Part shown: piece after piece, positions 16,340-23,741 of the stretch
Layout: each line of letters starts with the position of its first letter
Numbering within the stretch: the first letter of the stretch is position 1
NCBI RefSeq assembly: GCF_026274175.1
Contig: NZ_JAPHNL010000282.1
Span: forward strand, 1 to 37,912
Length of the DNA stretch: 37,912 nucleotides
Direction of reading: 5' to 3'
Source of the DNA: Streptomyces beihaiensis
GTDB taxonomy: Bacteria > Actinomycetota > Actinomycetes > Streptomycetales > Streptomycetaceae
The notes under the pieces: model-generated
Told to the model about the DNA's origin: nothing
Databases searched by the model: none
What the model saw: the letters and a program-made list of their open reading frames with translations, nothing else
Made by a program: the position numbers and the translations under genes

Positions 16340-16355
16340 GGGGGCCATGGCCCCC
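16340..16355 (-). terminator. Perfect 16-bp palindrome at a gene end
   Basis: GGGGGCCATGGCCCCC lies directly after the stop of the minus-strand PARG-like gene. It could terminate transcription or bind a protein. Confidence 0.4.
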
Positions 16356-16356
16356 A

Positions 16357-16767
16357 TCAGCCCGCCGGGGACAGCGCGCCGAACACCCGCTCGAACGCGG
16401 TGCGGGTCGCGGCGTCCCGGGTCCGGTCGAGCACGGCGAACACGATCTGGTCGAAGTGTCCGGCGAACCGGACGCCCGGGTTGCGGGCCGAGGCGAAGTT
16501 CAGGACCGCGACCGGGCCTCCCGGCTCCCCCGTCAGGCGGCGCGCCGCGGCGAGGCTGGACTCGCCAGTGACCTCGATGTGCGGCGCCGTGGCGGGGCCG
16601 GGCGCGGGCGGCACCGGGACCGGCCCGGGGCCGAACTGGCCGGTGGCCGCGCGGGCCCGCGCCACGGCGTCAGCGATCACGGCCTCGGTACCCACCCCCG
16701 TGCGGTACCGACCTGCCGCGACGATCTCCCGCGTCTCCTGCGCGATCCCGCGCAGCCGGGCGCTCAT
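16357..16767 (-). CDS. Internally deleted TIGR02452 (PARG-like) protein, probable relic
   Basis: A 136-residue frame with a good ribosome binding site (GGGGGAGC) before the ATG at 16767. The N-terminus MSARLRGIAQETREIVAAGR and the block VAVLNFASARNPG are diagnostic of the TIGR02452/microbial PARG family (normally about 270 residues). NPG should then lead into the catalytic GGG-x(6-8)-QEE segment and the rest of the macrodomain. Here it jumps straight to RFAGHFDQIVFAVLD and TRTAFERVFGAL, which form the C-terminal end of full-length members. About 120-130 residues, including all ADP-ribose-binding and catalytic parts, are gone without a frameshift. I infer an in-frame deletion that abolishes poly-ADP-ribose glycohydrolase activity. 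Some pipelines would call this a pseudogene. GH18 lies downstream and egtA is divergent. Confidence 0.7.
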   Translation of the reverse strand: MSARLRGIAQETREIVAAGRYRTGVGTEAVIADAVARARAATGQFGPGPVPVPPAPGPATAPHIEVTGESSLAAARRLTGEPGGPVAVLNFASARNPGVRFAGHFDQIVFAVLDRTRDAATRTAFERVFGALSPAG

Positions 16768-16929
16768 GTCCGCTCCCCCGTCGTGCTCATGAACCCATGG
16801 TGAGCGCTCGGTGACGCCCGGGGCAAAGCATTTTTCGCGCCCCGCCCCCGCACCACCCGGCGCCGGGGGCACTCTTGTGCGATCGTCCGCGAGCGTCTTG
16901 GGTGGGACGCGATGCCGCGGCGGCGCGGG

Positions 16930-16946
16930 ACCGTCGAATCGACGGT
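16930..16946 (+). promoter_or_regulatory. Inverted repeat upstream of the egt operon
   Basis: ACCGTCG-AAT-CGACGGT, a perfect 7+7 inverted repeat, lies about 50 bp upstream of egtA. It is placed to act as an operator near the egt promoter. The regulator is unknown, and no clear -10/-35 pair was found. Confidence 0.35.
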
Positions 16947-16997
16947 TCGGTTCCCACCGGCGACTATGGAACGCGTGAGGATCAGGAGGATCCCAAC

Positions 16998-18284
16998 ATG
17001 AGCGAAGCTGACCGCACGGCGCTCGGTGACCTGGTCACCGACGTCGCGGCGGAGGATCTGGTACAGGGCATCTGCTTCAAGACGGGGCCGCCCTCGGCGG
17101 TCGGTGTCGAACTGGAGTGGATCGTCCACGAGCCGCACCGGCCGCGGCTCCCGTTACCTCCCGAACGACTCGACGCGGCGTACGCCGCACTGCGCGCCCT
17201 GCCCCTGCGCTCGGCGCTCACCGTGGAACCCGGCGGGCAGCTGGAGCTCAGCTCGCCGCCCGCCGCCACGTTGACGGAATGCGTCTCGGCCATGCGTGCC
17301 GATCTGACCGCCGTCCGCTCCTCGCTCACCGCTCACGGCCTCGTGCTGACCGGTCACGGCACCGATCCGTGGCGGCCGCCGCGCCGGGTGCTGCGCCAGC
17401 CCCGCTACGACGCCCTGGAGGAGTCCCTCGACCGGGCCGGTCCCGCCGGGCGCTGCATGATGTGCTCCTCGGCCTCGGTGCAGGTGTGTCTGGACGCCGG
17501 GCACGAGGAGCCGGGGCCGCTGGGCTACGCGAGGCGGTGGCACCTGGCCCATCGGCTCGGTCCCGTCCTCGTCGCCGCGTTCGCCAACTCCCCCATGCTG
17601 GGCGGCAGACCGACCGGCTGGCGTTCGACGCGGCAGCTGCTGTGGGAGCGGATCGACGCGGGCCGCTCGGGGGCGCCGGCGCTGGACGGTGAGCCGCGCG
17701 CGGCGTGGGCGCGGCACGTGCTCGACGCCCCGGTGATGTGCGTGCGCACGGACAGCGGACCGTGGCAGGTGCCGGACGGGCTGACGTTTCGCGAGTGGGC
17801 CCGGACGGGACTGCCGCGGCCGCCGACCCGTTCCGATCTCGACTATCACCTGACGACGCTGTTTCCGCCGGTTCGGCCCCGCGGCCATCTCGAACTGCGC
17901 ATGATCGACGCCCAGTCGGGCGAGGACGGGTGGCTGGTTCCGCTGGCGGTGACCGCCGCCCTGTTCGACGATCCGCAGGCCGCCGAGACCGTGTACCGCA
18001 CGCTCAAGCCGCTGGCCGAGCGGGCCGGGCCCCTGCCCGCCCCGCACAACCCGCTGTGGCGGGACGCGGCCCGTCTCGGGCTCGCCGATCCACAGCTGCG
18101 CGAGGCGGCGGCGCACTGTTTCGACGTGGCGCTCGACGCGCTGCCGCGCCTCGGGGCGGCGCACGACGTGCGGCGGGCGGTCGCCGAGTTCGCGCACCGC
18201 CATGTCGCCCGCGGCCGCTGCCCCGCCGACGACGTGCTCGATCTGCTGCAGAAACCCGTTCACGGGAGGACCGTCCGCTCATGA
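16998..18284 (+). CDS. egtA: EgtA, glutamate-cysteine ligase for ergothioneine
   Basis: A 428-residue enzyme of the GCS2/EgtA carboxylate-amine ligase family. It makes gamma-glutamylcysteine, the sulfur donor for EgtB. Family landmarks are VGVELEWIVHEP near residue 35, VEPGGQLELSSPP (about 74-86), the segment GRCMMCSSASVQVCLDAG and the C-terminal LELRMIDAQSGEDGWLVP. The start is ATG 16998, with AGGAGG nine bases upstream, one of the strongest ribosome binding sites in the window. Its stop overlaps the egtB start in ATGA, the first of three such overlaps that make egtABCD one tightly coupled operon. A palindrome at 16930-16946 lies in the promoter region. Confidence 0.95.
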   Translation: MSEADRTALGDLVTDVAAEDLVQGICFKTGPPSAVGVELEWIVHEPHRPRLPLPPERLDAAYAALRALPLRSALTVEPGGQLELSSPPAATLTECVSAMRADLTAVRSSLTAHGLVLTGHGTDPWRPPRRVLRQPRYDALEESLDRAGPAGRCMMCSSASVQVCLDAGHEEPGPLGYARRWHLAHRLGPVLVAAFANSPMLGGRPTGWRSTRQLLWERIDAGRSGAPALDGEPRAAWARHVLDAPVMCVRTDSGPWQVPDGLTFREWARTGLPRPPTRSDLDYHLTTLFPPVRPRGHLELRMIDAQSGEDGWLVPLAVTAALFDDPQAAETVYRTLKPLAERAGPLPAPHNPLWRDAARLGLADPQLREAAAHCFDVALDALPRLGAAHDVRRAVAEFAHRHVARGRCPADDVLDLLQKPVHGRTVRS

Positions 18285-19630
18285 CCCACCAGGAGAACGT
18301 CACCACGGATCCGGAGGAGCTCAGGCGCCGCGCGGTCACCGCGCTCCAGGACGCGCGCCGCCGCACCACGCTGCTGACCAGTTGCGTGGAGGACCACGAA
18401 CTGACCGCGCAGCACTCGCCGTTGATGTCGCCCCTGGTGTGGGATCTGGCGCACATCGGCAACCAGGAGGAGCAGTGGCTGCTGCGCGCCGTGGCGGGCC
18501 AGGAGGCCATGCGGCCGGAGATCGACCCGCTGTACGACGCGTTCGAGCACCCGCGTGCCGAGCGCCCGAAGCTGCCGCTGCTCGCGCCGGGTGAGGCGCG
18601 CGGGTACGCGGCGCAGGTGCGCGGGCGCGCCCTGGACATCGTGGAGAAGGCGTCGTTCGACGCGGACGCAGCGGCCCGGCTCACCCGTTCGGGGTTCGCG
18701 TTCGGGATGATCGCCCAGCACGAACAGCAGCACGACGAGACGATGCTGATCACCCATCAGCTGCGCAGAGGCGCGCAGGCGCTCACCGCGCCGGACCCCG
18801 CACCGCTCGCCGCCCCGTTCGACGGGCCGGCCGAGGTCCTGATACCGGGCGGCCCGTTCACGATGGGCACGTCGGCCGAGCCGTGGGCGCTGGACAACGA
18901 ACGCCCGGCGCACCAGCGGCTGGTGCCCGCGTTCCATCTGGACACGACGCCGGTGACGAACGCCGCCTACCAGGAGTTCATGGCGGACGGCGGATACGAG
19001 CAGGAGCGGTGGTGGGCCCCGGCGGGCTGGGTCATGGTGCGCGAGTACGGCCTGCGCGCCCCGCTGTTCTGGCGCGAGGAGTCGGGGCAGTGGCTGCGCC
19101 GGCGGTTCGGGGCGAGCGAGCCGGTGCCGCCCGGCGAGCCCGTGGTGCACGTGAGCTGGTACGAGGCCGACGCGTACGCCCGATGGGCGGGGCGGCGGCT
19201 TCCGACGGAGGCCGAGTGGGAGAAGGCGGCCCGCCTCGACCCCGCGTCGGGCCGCTCGCGGCGCTATCCGTGGGGCGACGAGGACCCGGCGCCCCACCAC
19301 GCCAACCTGGGCCAGCGCCATCTGCGCCCGGCCCCCGCGGGGAGCTACCCGGCCGGTGAGTCGCCGCTCGGCGTACGGCAGTTGATGGGCGATGTATGGG
19401 AGTGGACGTCGAGCGACTTCCGGCCCTACCCGGGATTCGTGGCCTATCCGTACCGCGAGTACTCGGAGGTCTTCTTCGGCCCCGACCACAAGGTGCTGCG
19501 CGGTGGTTCGTTCGCCGTCGACCCGGTGGCGTGCCGGGGCACGTTCCGCAACTGGGACTATCCGGTGCGGCGGCAGATCTTCGCCGGGTTCCGCACGGCG
19601 CGCGACGCCCGCCCCGGGGAGGTCGCCTGA
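18281..19630 (+). CDS. egtB: EgtB, hercynine oxygenase (sulfoxide synthase)
   Basis: A 449-residue non-heme iron enzyme that joins gamma-glutamylcysteine to hercynine with O2 to give the sulfoxide. The N-terminal DinB-like bundle carries the iron ligands: His58 in DLAHIGNQEE, and His147 and His151 in HEQQHDE. The C-terminal half (about 190-440) is a formylglycine-generating-enzyme-like fold: IPGGPFTMGTSAEPWALDNE, HVSWYEADAYARWAGRRLPT, EAEWEKAAR, VWEWTSSDF and VLRGGSFAVDP. Length and motifs match mycobacterial EgtB, whose ligands are His51, His134 and His138. The start overlaps the egtA stop by four bases, with GGGAGG about 11 bases upstream. The egtC ATG overlaps its stop in TGATG. Confidence 0.96.
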   Translation: MTHQENVTTDPEELRRRAVTALQDARRRTTLLTSCVEDHELTAQHSPLMSPLVWDLAHIGNQEEQWLLRAVAGQEAMRPEIDPLYDAFEHPRAERPKLPLLAPGEARGYAAQVRGRALDIVEKASFDADAAARLTRSGFAFGMIAQHEQQHDETMLITHQLRRGAQALTAPDPAPLAAPFDGPAEVLIPGGPFTMGTSAEPWALDNERPAHQRLVPAFHLDTTPVTNAAYQEFMADGGYEQERWWAPAGWVMVREYGLRAPLFWREESGQWLRRRFGASEPVPPGEPVVHVSWYEADAYARWAGRRLPTEAEWEKAARLDPASGRSRRYPWGDEDPAPHHANLGQRHLRPAPAGSYPAGESPLGVRQLMGDVWEWTSSDFRPYPGFVAYPYREYSEVFFGPDHKVLRGGSFAVDPVACRGTFRNWDYPVRRQIFAGFRTARDARPGEVA

Positions 19631-20388
19631 TGTGCCGTCACCTCGCCTACGTGGGGCCCCCGGTGGCCCTGGGTGAGCTGCTCGTGCGGCCGCCGCACGG
19701 CTTGGTGCGCCAGTCGTGGGCACCGCGCCACCAGCGGCACGGCACGGTCAACGCCGACGGTTTCGGAGTGGGCTGGTACGGGGCCGGGGACCCGGTTCCG
19801 GCCCGGTACCGGCGGGCCGCGCCCGTCTGGGGCGACGCGTCGTTCATGGACCTCGCGCGGGTCGTGCGCTCGGGCGCGCTGCTCGCGGCGGTCCGGGACG
19901 CGACGCTGGCCGGTGCCGACGGGGAGGCGGCGGCCGCCCCGTACGCCCATGGACCGTGGCTGTTCAGCCACAACGGCGCCGTGCCCGACTGGCCGGGCTC
20001 CCTCGCGCCGCTGGCGGCGTCGGTTCCCGCCCTCGACCTGCTGAGCCTGGAGGCCCGCTGCGACTCGGCGTTCTTGTGGGCGCTGGCGCTGCGCCGGCTG
20101 CGCGCGGGCGACGACATGGGCCGGGCCCTCGCCGAGACGGCCCGCGAGAGCGCCCTGGCGGCGCCGCGTGCCCGCCTCAATTTCCTGGCCACCGACGGCG
20201 ACACGATCGCGGCGACGGCCTGGGGCGACACCCTCTGGTACCGCGCCGATCCCGACCGCGGCGCCGCCGCCGTCGCCTCCGAACCCTACGACGATGATTC
20301 CCGCTGGACCGAAGTGCCCGACCGTACGCTGCTCGTCGCCCGCCGCGGCGACGTCCGGCTTACCCCGCTCAAGGAGCCTTCCGCGTGA
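19630..20388 (+). CDS. egtC: EgtC, gamma-glutamyl hercynylcysteine sulfoxide amidohydrolase
   Basis: A 252-residue class II (Ntn-type) glutamine amidotransferase-like hydrolase. It removes the gamma-glutamyl group from the EgtB product. The nucleophile Cys2 follows the initiator Met (MCRHLAYVG), as required after Met removal. NADGFGVGWYG, FSHNGAVPDW and CDSAFLWALALRRL are the other amidotransferase landmarks. Length is normal for EgtC. It is translationally coupled to egtB (TGATG) and to egtD (GTGA). The usual partner EgtE, the PLP-dependent C-S lyase that completes ergothioneine, is not encoded nearby. Confidence 0.95.
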   Translation: MCRHLAYVGPPVALGELLVRPPHGLVRQSWAPRHQRHGTVNADGFGVGWYGAGDPVPARYRRAAPVWGDASFMDLARVVRSGALLAAVRDATLAGADGEAAAAPYAHGPWLFSHNGAVPDWPGSLAPLAASVPALDLLSLEARCDSAFLWALALRRLRAGDDMGRALAETARESALAAPRARLNFLATDGDTIAATAWGDTLWYRADPDRGAAAVASEPYDDDSRWTEVPDRTLLVARRGDVRLTPLKEPSA

Positions 20389-21365
20389 GCTCGTTCCCCC
20401 TGTTCCGACTGACCCGTACGCTGCCCGACGACGCGACGGCGGCGGCGCTGCGGGCCGATGTCCTGCACGGCCTGACCGGTACGCCCAAGACTCTGCCGCC
20501 GAAGTGGTTCTACGACGCCCGCGGCTCCGAACTGTTCGACGAGATCACCACGTTGCCGGAGTACTACCCCACGCGCGCCGAGCGGGAGATCCTCGTGGCG
20601 CGGGCCGCCGAGATCGTGGCGACGACCGGCGCGCGCACCCTGGTCGAGTTGGGTTCAGGATCCTCCGACAAGACCCGCCACCTCCTGGACGCGGCGGCCG
20701 AGCGTTCCTCGCTGTCCACGTACGTGCCGGTGGACGTGAGCGAGAGCGCGCTGCGCGGAGCCGCGAAGGTGCTGCTCGACGAGCATCCGGCGCTGGACAT
20801 CCACGCGCTCGTCGCCGACTTCACGCGCGGCCTCACCCTGCCCGAGACTCCGGGGCCCCGGCTCGTCGCCTTTCTCGGCGGCACGATCGGCAATCTGCTG
20901 CCCGGGGAGCGCGCCGAGTTCCTCGCGGCGGTACGGGCGCTGATGTCGCCGGGCGACTTCTTCCTGCTCGGCGCGGACCTGGTGAAGGACCCGGCGACGC
21001 TCGTCGCCGCGTACGACGACCCGACCGGCGTCACCGCCGCGTTCGACAAGAACGTGCTGGCGGTGGTCAACCGTGAGCTGGGCGCCGACTTCGACCTCGA
21101 CGCGTTCGCGCACGTCGCGGTGTGGGACGCGGAGCACGAGTGGATCGAGATGCGGCTGAGGTCGACCGCGGCGCAGACCGTCAAGATCCCGGCGCTCGAC
21201 CTCGCGGTCGACTTCGCGGCCGGCGAGGAGCTGCGGACGGAGATCTCGGCGAAGTTCCGACGCGAGAGCCTGGGCGACGAACTGCGGCAGGCCGGGCTGG
21301 AGCCGGCCCGGTGGTGGACGGACGAGGGCGGGAGGTTCGCGCTCTGCCTGAGCACCGTGGCATGA
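20385..21365 (+). CDS. egtD: EgtD, L-histidine N-alpha-trimethyltransferase
   Basis: A 326-residue SAM-dependent methyltransferase that makes hercynine from histidine, the committed step of ergothioneine synthesis. It begins at GTG 20385, overlapping the egtC stop in GTGA. Family features are GLTGTPKTLPPKWFYDARGS, the phrase TTLPEYYPTRAEREIL, the SAM motif LVELGSGSSDKTRHLLDA (about 86-103), VAFLGGTIGNLLPGERAEFL, and a C-terminal substrate-binding part ending RRESLGDELRQAGLEPARWW. Length matches M. smegmatis EgtD (about 321). A palindromic element follows directly after its stop. Confidence 0.96.
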   Translation: MSSFPLFRLTRTLPDDATAAALRADVLHGLTGTPKTLPPKWFYDARGSELFDEITTLPEYYPTRAEREILVARAAEIVATTGARTLVELGSGSSDKTRHLLDAAAERSSLSTYVPVDVSESALRGAAKVLLDEHPALDIHALVADFTRGLTLPETPGPRLVAFLGGTIGNLLPGERAEFLAAVRALMSPGDFFLLGADLVKDPATLVAAYDDPTGVTAAFDKNVLAVVNRELGADFDLDAFAHVAVWDAEHEWIEMRLRSTAAQTVKIPALDLAVDFAAGEELRTEISAKFRRESLGDELRQAGLEPARWWTDEGGRFALCLSTVA

Positions 21366-21372
21366 CAGCCCC

Positions 21373-21438
21373 GAGGGCGTGTTCCGAAAGTCCCGCCTGC
21401 CCGGCGGGCGGACGACGCTCCTTGCGAAACACGCCCTT
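21373..21438. repeat. 66-bp palindromic element between convergent genes (terminator or MITE-like)
   Basis: The outer arms are GAGGGCGTGTTCCGAAAG (21373-21390) and CTTGCGAAACACGCCCTT (21421-21438). They pair over about 18 bases with a few mismatches, ten of them contiguous. Inside is the smaller hairpin CCCGCC-TGCCC-GGCGGG (21392-21408). It fills the gap between egtD and the convergent sugar-binding protein gene and surely can end transcription from both sides. The arms also resemble terminal inverted repeats of small Streptomyces mobile elements; no transposase or clear target duplication is seen. Confidence 0.6.
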
Positions 21439-21439
21439 G

Positions 21440-22723
21440 CTAGTCGACGCTCTCGTCGAGCCGGTCCGTGATCACCCGTGACGCCCGCTTGGCCGCCGCT
21501 GCCGGGTCGGCTCCGGTGAGGACCCGTGTCATGTACGTCTTGATGGGGTTGTCGCCCGCCTCCACGTTCGCCCAGAGCGGGGAGGCGGGCGTGGCCCGGC
21601 CGTGGGCGGCGCCGACGGCCATCGCGGCGACGCCCGGCTCCCCGGCGACGGCCGTCGCGAGGTCGGACTTGTTGGGCACGTAGTTCATGGTCCTGGCCAG
21701 CTCGGTGTCCCACTTCTTGCCGGCCAGCGCCTCCACCACGGCGACCGCGCCCCGCCGGTCGTCGGTGTCGGCGGGGATGATCAGGTCGGAGCCGCCGGTG
21801 AAGACGGCTCCGGCGCGGCCCGCACGCTTGCCGGGCACGGGGAAGTAGCCGATTTTCCCCTTCAGCGCGGGGTTGGCGTGAAGGATGCGCTGCGCCGCGC
21901 CGGGCACGGCGATGATCTGCGCGACGTCGCCGCGCGCGAACCGGTCGGCCTGCGAGGGGTGCTCCTCGTCGGCGTCCTTGGGTCCGTCGCCCAGGGACTG
22001 CAACTGCTGATAGAACGCCATACCGCGCAGCGCCGCGCGGCTGTCGAGGGCGCCGGTCCACACGCCGCCGTTGTCGTGCGCGAGTTCGCCGCCCTCGTCC
22101 CAGACGAACCCGGCCAAGGTGTACCAGTCCTGGCCCGCGAGGTAGATGCCCTGGGTGGTCTTGGTGTCAAGCCGCCGCGTGGCCTCCAGCCACGCCTGAC
22201 GGGTCCTGGGCGGGGTCTTGATGCCCGCCTCGGCGAAGAGGTCCTTGTTGTAGATGACCACGCGGTTGGCGGCGTACCAGGGGATGCCGTACTGGTGTGA
22301 GCTCTCGCGGCCGGGCGTGGCGAGGCCCGGCAGCCAGTCGTCCATGCCGAGGTCCCGCGCCGACTCCAGGGAAAGGTCGAGGAGTCGGCCGCCGTCGACG
22401 TACTGCGGGACCTGCGTGTTGCCGACCTCGATGACATCGGGTGCGTCGGCGCCACCGTGACCGGCGAGTACCTTGGTGACCTTGGCTCCGATGCCTGTCC
22501 AGTCCTGGACGCGGACGGAGAGGCGCAGGTCGGGGTGGTGGGCCTCGAAGTCCTTGGTGAAGCGGTCGACGAATCCGCCGGAGGCGCTGTTGCGCATCAG
22601 CCACACGGTGACCGTGCGGCGTTGGTGGTCGTGGCCGCTGCCCGGCAACGCGCCGCACCCCGTCAGGAGCAGGCAGGCAGCGGAGAGCGAGGCGATGGAC
22701 AGGACGGCGCGGCGCGGTCTCAC
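21440..22723 (-). CDS. Sugar ABC transporter substrate-binding lipoprotein
   Basis: A 427-residue extracellular solute-binding protein (family 1). The GTG start at 22723 is followed by Arg-rich VRPRRAVLSI, a hydrophobic stretch and the lipobox LLLTGCGAL, with lipid-modified Cys23. The mature part begins with VTVWLMRNSASGGFVDRF, typical of oligosaccharide binders, then DVIEVGNTQVPQYVDGGRLLDL, GIPWYAANRVVIYNKDLF and FTGGSDLIIPADTDDR. The partner permeases and ATPase are not in the window, so it probably uses permeases or a shared MsiK-type ATPase encoded elsewhere. Its substrate cannot be read from sequence. A GntR-like operator lies about 85 bp upstream. GGAAG about 12 bases before GTG is the likely ribosome binding site. 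Confidence 0.9.
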   Translation of the reverse strand: MRPRRAVLSIASLSAACLLLTGCGALPGSGHDHQRRTVTVWLMRNSASGGFVDRFTKDFEAHHPDLRLSVRVQDWTGIGAKVTKVLAGHGGADAPDVIEVGNTQVPQYVDGGRLLDLSLESARDLGMDDWLPGLATPGRESSHQYGIPWYAANRVVIYNKDLFAEAGIKTPPRTRQAWLEATRRLDTKTTQGIYLAGQDWYTLAGFVWDEGGELAHDNGGVWTGALDSRAALRGMAFYQQLQSLGDGPKDADEEHPSQADRFARGDVAQIIAVPGAAQRILHANPALKGKIGYFPVPGKRAGRAGAVFTGGSDLIIPADTDDRRGAVAVVEALAGKKWDTELARTMNYVPNKSDLATAVAGEPGVAAMAVGAAHGRATPASPLWANVEAGDNPIKTYMTRVLTGADPAAAAKRASRVITDRLDESVD

Positions 22724-22807
22724 GTGGGTCACTTTCTTCCGGCGGGTGGGAAGTGGGTCCCGACGTGGGGGGAGGGAGCGTGCGGCTCGGACGGGTGTGG
22801 CTGGATT

Positions 22808-22821
22808 TTGGTATGTACCAA
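22808..22821 (-). promoter_or_regulatory. GntR-like operator
   Basis: TTGGTA-TG-TACCAA, a perfect 6+6 inverted repeat, is conspicuous in an otherwise GC-rich region. It has the half-site form (T-G-G-T...A-C-C-A) used by GntR/HutC regulators of sugar uptake. It lies between the sugar-binding protein gene (minus) and the dodecin gene (plus). Confidence 0.5.
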
Positions 22822-22931
22822 TGCCGGGGTCAAGGGTTACCGCCGGAACAGCCTTGCGCCGGGCGCCGCTCCGGCACCCGGCCGGGCCGGTACCTCTCGC
22901 GGGCCGCCGCGACCTGGGGCACGGTGGAGAC

Positions 22932-23147
22932 ATGTCGAATCACACGTATCGCGTCAGCGAGATCGTCGGCTCGTCCCACGAGGGCGTCGACCAGGCCATC
23001 CGCAACGGGGTCGCGCGCGCCGCGCAGACCCTGCGCAATCTGGACTGGTTCGAGGTCACCCAGGTCAGGGGGCAGATCGTCGACGGCGAGATCGAGCACT
23101 TCCAGGTGGGCCTGAAGGTCGGGTTCCGCTTGGAGGAGAACGACTGA
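22932..23147 (+). CDS. Dodecin family flavin-binding protein
   Basis: A 71-residue protein covering the complete dodecin fold: MSNHTYRVSEIVGSS, HEGVDQAIRNGVARA, then LRNLDWFEVTQVRGQIVDG and HFQVGLKVGFRLEEND. Trp39 is the conserved residue that stacks on bound flavin. Dodecins form hollow dodecamers that store or buffer FMN, riboflavin or CoA. The ATG at 22932 follows GGTGGAG at short spacing. It is divergent from the sugar-binding protein and convergent with the HAD phosphatase. Several FMN enzymes lie in this window, but no link is shown. Confidence 0.92.
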   Translation: MSNHTYRVSEIVGSSHEGVDQAIRNGVARAAQTLRNLDWFEVTQVRGQIVDGEIEHFQVGLKVGFRLEEND

Positions 23148-23181
23148 GCCGACGGCGGGCCGGCCCCCTTCAGGTGTGCCC

Positions 23182-23679
23182 TCAGGTACGCCCCTCGCGC
23201 TCCTGCGCGTCCCGCAGCACAGCCGATGTGGCCGCCCACCGCGCCCGTACGACGGGGAAACCCGCCTGTGCTGCCGCGTCGCACACCAGCTCGTCGTCGT
23301 CGACCAGCATCCGCACGTCCCGGTCACGGCCCAGGCGCCGCAGCAGGTCGAGCTTGGTGCGGCGCGCGGGCCTGCGGTCGGCGTCGCGGCGCATGTGCAG
23401 GTCGCCCGGCGGCAGCCCCTGCGCGGCGAGCCACGCCACCGTGTCGGCGCGGCACCTCTCCGGGCGCCCGGTCAGATAGACGACCTCGCACTCCCCCGCG
23501 CTGCGCCGGGCGAGCTCGACGCCCTGCGGCAGCGGCGGGTCGTGCGGGGCCGCCGCGAAGAACGCGTCCCAGTCGCGGGGAGTGCGCTCCAGGTAGCGCA
23601 GGCGGTGCGCGGTGTCGGCGAGCGTCCCGTCGAGGTCGAAGACGGCCAGCGGCCGTGCGTCCCGGTTCACGTACGCCAC
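23182..23679 (-). CDS. HAD-superfamily phosphatase
   Basis: A 165-residue (or 162) single-domain HAD protein. Motif I is AVFDLDGTLADT (Asp15 and Asp17), motif II YLTGRPE, motif III a Lys in RRTKLDLL and motif IV MLVDDD. The type resembles the phosphatase domain of polynucleotide kinase/phosphatase and of small acid-phosphatase-like HADs; the substrate is not identifiable. The start is uncertain. GTG 23679 gives MAYVNRD. GTG 23670 would fit a leaderless message, because TACAGT ends seven bases before it. No ribosome binding site is present for either. It diverges from the LLM oxidoreductase across about 60 bp. Confidence 0.75.
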   Translation of the reverse strand: MAYVNRDARPLAVFDLDGTLADTAHRLRYLERTPRDWDAFFAAAPHDPPLPQGVELARRSAGECEVVYLTGRPERCRADTVAWLAAQGLPPGDLHMRRDADRRPARRTKLDLLRRLGRDRDVRMLVDDDELVCDAAAQAGFPVVRARWAATSAVLRDAQEREGRT

Positions 23680-23741
23680 TGTAGATCGGCCGTGCCGGCC
23701 GGGAACGGGAATCCTGGCGGCTCCATCGCGTTGACACCCTC

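Noticed and set aside
23731-23736. TTGACA as a -35 for the LLM oxidoreductase
   Set aside because: It lies only five bases before the GTG start, so transcription from it would begin inside the gene; no matching -10 precedes the start.
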